Under the pieces are notes generated by a model that saw nothing but the letters and a program-made list of their open reading frames with translations, ran no database searches and was not told where the DNA came from. The position numbers were made by a program, and so were the translations under genes. Positions 12,233 through 23,900 of a DNA stretch of 64,000 nucleotides are shown piece after piece (the stretch's first letter is position 1; every line of letters starts with the position of its first letter). The stretch comes from Sinonovacula constricta (Eukaryota > Mollusca > Bivalvia > Cardiida > Solecurtidae), in the NCBI GenBank assembly GCA_007844125.1, contig CM017560.1:4150218-4214217 (forward strand), read 5' to 3'.

Positions 12233-13830
12233 ATGGTATCCGGAAGTTTTGACGATTTTTTCTTAATTTAACCAAATAAGCTACGGTTACCTGAAAGGGT
12301 CCTGCGAAATGGTGTTCATTACTGCCCTAGATCTGTGTGAATGGTCCTGCGAAATGGTGTTCATTATTGCCCTAGATCTGTGTGAATGGTCCTGCGAAAT
12401 GGTGTTCATTATTGTCCTAGATCTGTGTGAATGGTCCTGCGAAATGGTGTTCATTATTGTCCTAGATCTGTGTGAATGGTCCTGCGAAATGGTGTTCATT
12501 ATTGTCCTAGATCTGTGTAAATGGTCCTGCGAAATGGTGTTCATTATTGTCCTAGATCTGTGTGAATGGTCCTGCGAAATGGTGTTCATTATTGTCCTAG
12601 ATCTGTGTGAATGGTCCTGCGAAATGGTGTTCATTATTGTCCTAGATCTGTGTGAATGGTCCTGCGAAATGGTGTTCATTATTGTCCTAGATCTGTGTGA
12701 ATGGTCCTGCGAAATGGTGTTCATTATTGTCCTAGATCTGTGTAAATGGTCCTGCGAAATGGTGTTCATTATTGCCCTAGATCTGTGTGAATGGTCCTGC
12801 GAAATGGTGTTCATTATTGCCCTAGATCTGTGTGAATGGTCCTGTGAAATGGTGTTCATTATTGCCCTAGATCTGTGTGAATGGTCCTGCGAAATGGTGT
12901 TCATTATTGCCCTAGATCTGTGTGAATGGTCCTGCGAAATGGTGTTCATTATTGCCCTAGATCTGTGTGAATGGTCCTGCGAAATGGTGTTCATTATTGC
13001 CCTAGATCTGTGTGAATGGTCCTGCGAAATGGTGTTCATTATTGCCCTAGGTCTGTGTGAATGGTCCTGCGAAATGGTGTTCATTATTGCCCTAGATCTG
13101 TGTGAATGGTCCTGCGAAATGGTGTTCATTATTGCCCTAGATCTGTGTGAATGGTCCTGCGAAATGGTGTTCATTATTGCCCTAGATCTGTGTGAATGGT
13201 CCTGCGAAATGGTGTTCATTATTGCCCTAGATCTGTGTAAATGGTCCTGCGAAATGGTGTTCATTATTGCCCTAGATCTGTGTGAATGGTCCTGCGAAAT
13301 GGTATTCATTATTGCCCTAGATCTGTGTGAATGCTCCTGCGAAATGGTGTTCATTATTGCCCTAGATCTGTGTGAATGGTCCTGCGAAATGGTGTTCATT
13401 ATTGTCCTAGATCTGTGTGAATGGTCCTGCGAAATGGTATTCATTATTGCCCTAGATCTGTGTGAATGGTCCTGCGAAATGGTGTTCATTATTGCCCTAG
13501 ATCTGTGTGAATGGTCCTGCGAAATGGTGTTCATTATTGCCCTAGATCTGTGTGAATGGTCCTGCGAAATGGTGTTCATTATTGTCCTAGATCTGTGTGA
13601 ATGGTCCTGCGAAATGGTGTTCATTATTGCCCTAGATCTGTGTAAACAGTAAAACATAAATCCCCGCTCGTCATTGCAAACAGGTATTTTCTATCTGAGC
13701 CACGCTGTAGAGATAGTTATAGTTAAACTAAGAAAATCACGTGACAACTCACTTTTGAGATCGCTATTTATCTTCTTCCGGGTTTATGACGTAAATGTCG
13801 ATTTTGAGCAGAGATCTTCATTGAGCTTAT
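12233..13830 (+). mobile_element. TTAA-type MITE copy 1, expanded by an internal minisatellite
   Basis: The left part (GGTATCCGGAAG at about 12234, then ACCTGAAAGGGTCCTGCG near 12290) matches the start of the dispersed family seen intact at 39552-39909 on the other strand. The right part (CATTGCAAACAGGTATTTTC, ATCTGAGCCACGCTG, AAAATCACGTGACAAC, from about 13670) matches its continuation. About 1.34 kb of 45-bp tandem repeat sits between them at the place where a normal copy has a single such segment. Confidence 0.8.
12301..13645 (+). repeat. 45-bp minisatellite, about 30 copies
   Basis: The unit is 45 bp: CCTGCGAAATGGTGTTCATT, then ATTGCCCTAG, then ATCTGTGTGAATGGT. Only a few positions vary (GCC/GTC, GTGTGA/GTGTAA). 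Since 45 is 15 codons and the unit has no stop in some frames, 447-456-codon open frames appear on both strands; they are repeat by-products. The same segment occurs once in other copies of the surrounding MITE (for example, complemented, CAGCATTTTGCAGGATCC at about 39822). Confidence 0.97.
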
Positions 13831-13913
13831 TTTTGAAGAGAGTAAACAGTTACTGCGATTTGTTTCGCAATTTGTTGTGTCTTACACTATAAACAGTGCT
13901 CCAAATCGATTAA

Positions 13914-14195
13914 AAGGTGGTAGCCAAAAGTTATTAAATATATTAAAAATAATAAATATAATAACAAACCATTGTTACCTGAACAGATATCGCATAATGA
14001 TGTTTATAGATGTCCTACACGTGTATAATAAGTGAACCATAACGCCACAATCGTCATTTCAAACATGTATTTCCTATCTGAGCCACGATGCACAGCTATT
14101 TTTAAACAAAGAAAACCACGTGACCACTTATGTTTGAGCTCATCTACGTCATCCGCTGTGACGTCGATGCTTTACTTTTATTAGGAATCCCAATC
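13914..14195 (+). mobile_element. TTAA-type MITE copy 2
   Basis: TTAA at 13910-13913 precedes AAGGTGGTAGCC. The family core follows: TTACCTGAACAG, AATGATGTTTATAGATGTCC, GTATTTCCTATCTGAGCCAC, AGAAAACCACGTGACC and GTGACGTCGATG. This copy has a single, unexpanded version of the segment that forms the 45-bp array next door. Confidence 0.75.
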
Positions 14196-14781
14196 GTTCT
14201 TGAGTTGATTAACGAGTTTTACTGCCTTAAAATATCATACTATTGAAAATCGTCAAAGCTTAGACTAAAGTATGATTTTTTTCTGCAGAATCTATGTACA
14301 AACACCTCGAACAGAGGTCAGATATTGTTACATATGTTAGATATAGGCAAACTGTCGGTCACCACCTTTGACTTAGACTTAAGTATCACTTTATAAAGAA
14401 ATTATGCACACATTTCCAGAAACCGTGGAAAAATACTGTTACATGCATTGGATATAGGTAAACTGTTTGATACCAATTTTAAGCAGTGAATACAATCGTT
14501 GAGCAACCTTGATGGAACAATTGTATTATCACTTTAAACATCAAATGGGTTATATTAACTAATGCAAAGCTATAGCTCAGCACAATATAACCGGTATGTT
14601 GAGTGTGTGCATCTCACGGTTACAAACTATGCGGAACATTGCTTTGATTTGAAGTGTATGTATACATAAGGAAAATATTATGTCCATACGCATATACAAG
14701 GACATTATCACGTTTTAGCTTATTTCAGCACAAAAGATGCAGACTTGGTTAATCTCGAATGAGCCAATAGCTTTCACTCAC
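14196..14781. other. No gene seen
   Basis: AT-rich sequence just downstream (on the minus strand) of SLC43 exon 9; it is presumably the start of intron 9. No continuing exon with an in-phase acceptor and a hydrophobic TM12 was recognised. Confidence 0.4.
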
Positions 14782-14902
14782 ATGTAACGCTGCCCCGTGG
14801 TAAGCATCGAACCACTGGAAGAGCGGATACTGCAGCATGCTGGATATACCCGCCGAGGAATGTAGAATACCGAACAGTAATGTAAAGGACCGGAGTGGAA
14901 AT
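14782..14902 (-). CDS. SLC43-like gene, exon 9 (TM11), last exon found
   Basis: The acceptor is ATGTTGCAG and the donor is GTGAGT. With the last two bases of exon 8 it reads V-FPLRSFTLLFGILHSSAG and ends at QWFDAYHGAALH in phase 0. The family continues here with Val-Asn and TM12; that exon was not found downstream. Confidence 0.9.
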
Positions 14903-17900
14903 CTGCAACATATGTCAGACCATGATGTTATATTAACCAAGTATTGTGCACCAACACTAACCTGGTCCTGAATTTACATTTGTCGATAGTCATTAATGAA
15001 GCAAAGATAAATAAGATATAATTTAGCCAACGTCTTTTTTATGCTTTTAACTGTCCCGACATTTTCATATAATTGGTAAACTAAAACATTGTGCTTTAGT
15101 TATAAAAGCAATGTGAAGTTCCCGGAATTCCAGGTACTGTATTTCTTACATAGGCCAGAATAGGGTTAACATTGTAACACTAAAGATACCCGCACTGCTC
15201 CGATTAGTGAAGCGAGACATTCAAGTCGTACTACTGATCTATTAACAGAGACGTACGTATAGTGACGGCATTTTAGCTCACTATATTTTGAAATGTTTTT
15301 TGAACACAGTACAAATGTTACATCTTGTCTATTTGTAAGGTATCCTTTACAACGGTGGAATGTATGTTGCTAACGAAATGAAATATGTGCATACTTCTTT
15401 GAGAGCCTGGTCTAGCGGTAAAGGTTATTAAGATAAATTACTGGAATATTACATGCTGCATGCTGCAGTCTATATCTGCAGTAGAATGCTCCATGCATTT
15501 ACCAAGTCACCTATAATCTTAGACCATAGTAGGTCTAAATCTTTTTCGTTGAAAGTCACTGTCCGCATGGATGGATGCAGAGGGTGGGGGTGCTCCCCCC
15601 CCCCCCGCCCCAGCTAGGTAAAAGAGTAGAGCTGTGAAAACACGTACATATTAGCTTAAAAATACAAAGATATTAACGTAAATTTGGTCTGTTGACTGCT
15701 TAGGTCGAAGTTAGGAGCGCCTATTTGTATATATTACATATATCTGGTAATAAAGTGGGATGGGTCTTGGTTATACCCCCCCCCCACACACACACACACC
15801 AACACCAAATTTTTCTGGATCCGCCCCTGACTGTCCGTGTTTACATCTTCCCATTTTATTTTGTTATATTGGTATATAAGACCAATCAAAGACAATATAC
15901 GATGTATATAATGTTTATAAATGTGAAACTTGCTTTCTAGCTCCTGTTCTACGACTACGATACTTACACGTCATTTATATAGGTCGCCTCAAATGAGAAG
16001 AGGTAAGACCGATATATAGTAAACAAGATGAAGTTGAGGTACAGCACTTCCTCGCGATTCACAAACGCCAGCGTCGTTATGGCGAGGGAGAGTATTGACG
16101 TCACAACCAGCGGCAAGATGATCGGCATACGTTTACGTCGGAAGTCGCTGTCGGCTGTAAAAGTTTAGATTGTGTTAAAACAAATTTTATTGCCAACTGC
16201 AAAGGATGATGAGAGAAATAATAGAGTAAATAAAATGAGAAAAAAATGCTGATCCTCAACTTTCTAATATTAAGTTTCAGCTCTACCTCTGAGGCGCTTT
16301 GAAAAAACAACAACAACAAAACAGCAACAAAATTATGACAGACAACAATTAAAGTAGTAAGGTTATTCAACATTATAAAGCAATGCATACATGACTACTT
16401 GCCAGTTTTCGTGTTGAGAAGATATTAAAACCAAGCATTATAGAAACAGAAAATGAGAACAGAAAATGAAGAAAACAATAACCGTTGATAGAACAACTTA
16501 TTATCTCGATGCTCGAACAACTTCTTGTGGAATATACATATGTCATTGACCTTTTTACAAATTAAACACGAAATAAAAATTATTGTATAGAAGTCGCATG
16601 TCTGTAGCAAATGTCAGCATTATGTCAGTAAAACTTTTTTTTTCATACACAAAATAGTCTAATGCCAATGCTACGTACTTATCCATAAAAATGGCTATTA
16701 AAACAATGGTGTGCCGCGACAGTAAAACAAATAATTAACTATATTCTAGTATTTTAAAAAATATAAATGGGTGTCTATAAACGGGCCAGTGACAGTGATG
16801 TGAGAGCATTGTATCTATCATTGAAACAACAAGCCAAATCAGGTATTTCAATCTGTCAAACGTTGATATAAAACAAGTTTGAAATCTGACCTAGATATTT
16901 TCTTCGCTGCCAGTCGTGCAGTAGTCCCGCAGTAATAGCCGAAGCAATCGTCCCAAGTGTGACGTAGGAAAACACACTAATGTAGTGACTTTCTAGAAAA
17001 GATACAAAAAAGGAAACCGTTGAACCTAAGAACTTCTCTAAAATGAAGACAAATAATTTAAATAAACACATTGTTTGATATGATATTTACCGTTAGCAAT
17101 AGTTTATAATATCACGTTCATTAAGACGATTAGATATGCAGACGTCAAAGTAGTTCTTTCTTAATCAGGGCGAAATCTTTCTTTTATTGGAGGTATTTGT
17201 GTTAATAAGGCACAGATCAGTATATTCAAGTTTTTAACGCACGGTGTAAAACCGTATGCATTTCTTGCAAACATTAAAAAGAAGTGATTTGAATACCTTT
17301 GCTTTTATCGCCCATAAACATGGTGTCAAACTGCACGGACATGAAGCCTAAAAATGTGACGAATCTGATAGCGTGAGCACACATCCAGTATACGTGCAAC
17401 AGGTAGGTAGCTGACAGCAGCGTGGACATGACAGGCACAGCCTCATCTGGGGTTGGAACATAAAAACAATGCATAATTCATCATAATTAACGACAAGGTT
17501 ACATGCGAATGCAAATACTAAAAAATCACCAGAAGATGTTACAACAATAACATCAACAACAACAACGATAACAACGACAACAACAACAACTAAAAGCAAC
17601 AACAAAGTTCTACGGAGTCAGTGTCCTGCAAAAACACTTTAAGATAATACCAAATACTTTATAAGACCAAATAGATAAAGCAAACAAAGGCTTACTTTAA
17701 AAACTAATAACAATACAGTAAAAATAAGGTTATATAATACTCTACATTTACTTTCAATAGAATCCGTCGGTTTCTTAAGAAACTGCTGATTTTCGGGCAC
17801 CCCAGCTGCTTCTGCTGACTTCTTAGTCTTCTTCACGCTGCCCGGAACCAGTCGTTCTGCCGGAAGTAGGAAGCACGTGCTGGTCCCCACGACAACCACG

Positions 17901-20900
17901 TGTAAGCAGGCAAATGCTATAAATGAGTATTTTCTTGAAATACCATGTTCATATGCGACCTGCAACCGAAAAGATGTTAACTTGTAAAACAGTTTTGTTT
18001 GTACATAAATTGTAAGATTTAATTTGTTCGTCTGGAAAGTGCTTGCACTTTAGTTTATATTTTTTTATGCTCTTGTATTGATATTAAATCGTATATTCCT
18101 TTAACAAAAATTATTGTCCTTATATAGATACCCATTGTTTAGACATTAATATTGGCTATTTACTATCTGGCGTGGTGTGATTATATATGTATTGTCTGTA
18201 ACATATTTTTCAAAAGAAGCCCTGCCATCTAAAGCGCATCAACAGTCTCCTATATAATTTGTACAGTGTACAATAACACGCCGAATTAAAACGAAATGAC
18301 TTCACAAGAAGGGTATTTTATCCTTGTACACGTATGATAAAATATAGGTAAAGCATAAAAGGTTTATGCAGATTGGGTATACACTTAACAGGATTCCATA
18401 TACTGTTTACACTATGTCCTGTCTCCATACCTTGATCACCTGTGCTAGGACAGTGGAGCAATCAAATAACCCGACAAACACGGACGTGATCGTGGATTGC
18501 ACCGCTGGGAAGAGAAAACCCACCTGGAATTAAAACAATTTGAAACAATGGAGCACTGACGCAAAGCATCAAACAATTAAACAATTTTGCCTGACAACAA
18601 ACACATCAAGCAACATGTCATAACATTATATACTGTAACGAATTATCTTTGTTTGTTGGACGCTTGGAAAAAGGGCCGAATACCAACAACAGAATAGATT
18701 ATATAACGTTTTATTTACACATAACACACGGTTGTTACAAATGCAATTTAAATTAAACACATATATTAAGTGACAGGTAATGATGTAAAAACATTTTAAA
18801 CTACAATCTAATTAAATTCTGATACTAACCAGTTTAATAATAACAGCAATACACGGCATGAAAGCGCCGCACTTCACTTGTTTATAGAACAATATGGTGC
18901 TATCTGTAGGACTTTTCCAGGAACGATTACATGTTGACGCCGCCCTCAATGCGCGGCGACGATAAAGCATTTTCTAAAGACCGAGTATCGAAATTGAAAT
19001 CCACATATAATGCAATATGTGAAAATAGTAGTGGACGCATGTATTCGTTGCTACTAATATAACTTCTGACTATAAAGCTCAAGTTTACATCATTCACTGG
19101 TTAAAACCGTGTTGTTGTTTTTTTCGATTGAATCGCCGTGGCTAATTTTACTGGGGCTCATGGACTATTCAAAAAAGTCACGTGTCTTTAACTTTAAAGA
19201 TAAAACAATAAAATGGCTGACACTAGTGACAGTCCGAGCAAGGTTTGTACTGACATTTTCTACTGTTTCATAAAAAAAAAAATACAATCAAAAGCTGTAA
19301 TGCAAAACATCTAAGGGCGTCCAATATACATTGTCTGTTTAAGACAATAGTTTCATGTATCTGACGGTCCAAACTATCGAATACCACTTTAAAAGTGAAA
19401 TCATCCTGTGTAAAAGAGTAATTCTAACAAAACTACTGCTGCCACGTGCTAACATTTGATAAGTTAATCACAATAACCGTGTTTTGTGCGTTTTTTTTTA
19501 AATGAACATCTGGATTCGACCTTATGCCACGATATAAAAAGTTTGAAAATTTATTTAAAATCAGACAGGAGGTCGTAACCGATGCGACGAACACAAAAAA
19601 TACAAACAGTAAAAAACATGACATGTTATGACATGACACACATCATCACATGACATGGCATGCATCATCACATGACATGACACACATCATCACATGACAT
19701 GACATGCATCATCACATGTCATGACATGTGGAAATAATAAGTACTGACAACATTTGAGTTCTTATAGATTGGTTCAAGTTGTTTTGTTGGAATGAGCAAG
19801 GTCGTTCTGACCTTATGGCTATAGTAATTTATAATATTTTCACAAATGTATTGATCAATTATATGTTCGATTATTTACACGTGATTAAGCATTAAACGCT
19901 TGTCACTTATTTACAACGATATACATAGGTGATTGCAATGATGACTCTGATCAGTACAGAGGTACAACTGAACCGATTTAATCCTATTTAATGCATGTAC
20001 TACATCCCAAAACTATTATTTTCTCACGCTTTCTTCCTGTGTTGTATATGGACGGATGTACCTAATTGTTTCCTCTCGGAAGATGCCCTTTCCTTGTGCG
20101 TCAGCTTTGTTAAAGTGTGATTTTTGACATTTACCGGACTCAGTTTAGAATGAGATTGAAAATACAATCCGGGTCGCCATTTTCCAGCTACTTACAACAA
20201 AATAAAATTAAAAGGTAAACCATTGCTTAAGGTCACTGCGGGAAGCTTACATCGGAAACACGAATTGTCAATTGCGTCCAAGCGTTTTATTCCCTTTATT
20301 AGAGGACAGCCAGCCTTCTGGACCAAGGGACAACTATCGAACGAATGGCTTTATGAAAGGAATTTACATATAAAGTTAATTAAAACAAGATTGCAAACGT
20401 TCGTGAGTAAAACAAATCACGTGTTTAGCATTGCCGGTAATATGTTTGACTATTTAATCAGCATATGACAGAATCACTTAAAGAAAATATATTCTGAACA
20501 TGAATCTGAGCATGGTAATAGTTCAACTTGTTTACCAAACAACTGAATTACAATGCCCATTGTGTCAAACGTATCCCTATTTCTTCTTACCAACACCTTT
20601 ATCCAACAACATGAGTTTATTGCACATTTCTGTGTAACATACAAAGTTTAAAATTTGTTCAGCCTTTGACAAATCTAAATTTTAAGCGGGGAGTGGGGGT
20701 GGGGCGAGATTGTTTCCCAGTTATGCGACAAAAGTATTGTTATTGGCATTTAAATCTTAGCAAAGGGCGGATCCGGAAAATTTGGTTGGGGGGGGGGGGT
20801 ATGAATAAAGATCCATTCAACTTTATTGCAGTAAATACTGGATATACAGACACAGTTAGGGACCCTAACTTCGACCTAAGCAATCAACAGACAAAATTTA

Positions 20901-23900
20901 CTTTAAAAGCTTTTTACATGTATGTGTTTTCACAACACTACTCTTTTAGCCGGTTGGTTGGGGAGGGGGGACATTTACCACTCCCCCCTCCCCCCCCCTC
21001 TCTCTCTCTCCCCCCCCCCCCCCCCCCTCCGGATACATGCCTGATATAAACGCCCAATTATTTTTGCTTCACACAGATAACCGATTTCAGAAACGTAATT
21101 AATGCTTGTTTGATTAGTAAAGACATAGGACTCGGCATATATTATATTTGTATACTTAAAGTAAAAGATCCGCCACTGCTTTAAGAAACTTGAATGTTAT
21201 ATTTTACAAGAACGTGTAAAGAATCATACTCCGTAATAAACAAGTATATGACCCCTACGATTGAAATGTAAACCCTTGTGCTGGAGAACCAGTGGTCACA
21301 AGACTTCTAGTACAAGACGTTCCAAAAAATTGGAGTCGTGTTACCGTTGATTCAGTTTAATGCCATCACGTGGTCTCAACATTCGTACAGAAGCGTTGGG
21401 CTCACATGAGTCATTCCAGACAAAACGTGCATACGCTTGTCCCAGCAGAACTATATGTAGACAAACAAAGAAAATTGGACCGTTTTACCGATTGTGTAAT
21501 GGTATGTAAAGTATTTTTACACGGGAGTATAAGCTTTCATCAATATTTATATTTATTTTGATCTTTTCTTCCATTAATCAGGAGAAAACAACCAATATGA
21601 TGATGTGTATATGGAAGGGTTACACTAATAATTACGTGTTTTTCCCAAAGTTTTATTAATTTCTTTTAATCTTGTATGTATTTGCCTAGTTTACATGTTG
21701 ACAAAAATAACAAGACATATAAAAGCTGCCATTACCCTTACTTTTACAAATACGTAATGACTGAGAGCATGTCCTATTGTTGCATTGTCAACTCCCTCAC
21801 GATGCCTTAGTTTGGGGAATAATTTGAATTACGTCACTTAGTACATAGAGTGATGACATTGTCTGCCAAACTCCCCGCAGTGATTACTTCCCTTGACAGT
21901 ACATTAAAGTAGCAACGCGTGACGTAATCGCTGTGAGGAGATTGATTGTCTGCATAACATTTTAAGCGCGTTATATGTGAAAAACACTGACAGCTTGGAT
22001 TTCTAAAGTAATGAAGAGAGATTGGCGGGTAAGTATGTCATTTGATGAGTAAAGTAAAAAAAATGTCAACTCCGTTCATGTATTTGTATTGAATTGTTTT
22101 ATGATTTATAAAAAATAATGCAACACATATGAAACAGAGGACTGCACGAAAAGATCAGTGTCTGATGTTTACAGTTAAGCTTATTCACAATGGCGCTCTA
22201 TAAATAACTATTGGCAAAATGTCAACTCCGTTACCGTCAGGGCTATTACAAAAATATTTGTAACGGAGTTGACAAACTTAAACGGATTGACTTTATATTA
22301 GATAAGTCAATGGCAATGTGAATATATATGTGTATATGTTTATATGTTTATATATAATGGCAATTGTAAACATTTTCTTTTACTTACAAAAGAAACATTG
22401 GCACTCAGTTTGAATACTGCCTGTTCGTTTACTAAAGTGAAAATGCAGTATCCTCATAATCCAAATTAATAATTTAATGCAGGTCTTAAATGCAGATTTA
22501 AAAAGATGCCAAAGTCAGATAAAGAGAGGATGGCAGATTACATAAGACACACAAGAGAAAACTCTGAACATTATGAGCAATATAAGGCTGTAGAGAGGGA
22601 GACATAAAGGCGCCGAAAAGAGAATGGGGAGATCAAACTGGTGCATGAACTACCTAATCGTGCGAAAAGAAGTTGCCGGTGCAAATGGGTGATAGCAAAG
22701 CGTTTAAAGTGTCACTCGAGAAACAAAAGATAGTTCAGAAATGTTTAGCTAATGCTCTGCCGTCTACACCTAAAATAATCGAAGGCCATACAAAAGAAGG
22801 CCAAATAACCACAGATCTGTTTAATGCCGTTCCAATTGTAAACTTAAAGTAAAACTGCAAAACCAGGAGAGGTTGGCAGAAAGGTACTAGAAAATAAATA
22901 ACAGATTGAAGATAAATCTTTAAGCTTTTACCAAAAAGCAAACGACGGAGACTGCAGACACTTCTTTAAGATTCAGTGACAAGTGCTATCGAACTTTGAT
23001 ATCGAATATAAGGACGTTGTACAGAAGAACCAAAAGTAGACGTAATCGACAAATGAGCGCAAATGTTGTATGTGGAAAACTTATCTTGAAGAGGTATAGT
23101 TTGAGAGCCTACTGTCGTACTGTATTAGGGATTTCGAGAAGGCATCTGCAGCAAAGTGGTCGAGTTGAGAAAAACATTAAAGAAGCGGCAAATCACCAGG
23201 TCCAAGTCAAAGGGAGATGTTGGATGTGCTAAGGATTTTGTTCAGTGTGTCCACTCTTCCAGTTCCATCTGACTGTTTATAGTGTCAATAGATGCGATGT
23301 AAAAACAATTGCCCAGTACACTTTATCCAATTGCTGGTACCATGAAACTTCATCCGGTAATATTTTTAATAATTTAAGCTAAGTAGCATATTTATAAAAG
23401 CATTTCATTACTAACCCTTAATAATATCAACATGGTTTATATGAACATTCTATATCCCTGTCAAATCTTAAAGCTTCAGTTGTAATAAAATTGTTATGGA
23501 GAAGAAGTAAATTAAATATTTTCAACCTTAACAATTTGAAGCAAATTTGCTATACAACAGTCAGATATTCAAATCTTTTTACACAATGCTTTATATGTGG
23601 TGTGCGTAGCTGCGAGTTTGATTGGGAGATGTGCAGTTGTTATCTACGACAGTCAACCATTTCCTTGCACTATTGTGGATGTGGATGATTTAGATGTAAA
23701 GATTAGATTTTTTTCTAAGTTCTAACCCATATACGTAAGGCGACCAAACTCATGTTTTAAGTTAAGGTATGTTTTATTTGTTGCAGTATTATTTTGGTCA
23801 TTTGCGAATATGGTACCGTAGTGGTAGTTTTGGCTTCATTGCTTACTTGATTTGTTTGTACTTAAGAGCCTATATTTCATTGTCTTTAGCTTTAATTTAA

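Noticed and set aside
3023..13645. CRISPR-like arrays
   Set aside because: Units are contiguous with no unique spacers, and the window is eukaryotic.
12287..13657. 456-codon and 447-codon open frames on opposite strands
   Set aside because: By-products of the stop-free 45-bp unit within a MITE.
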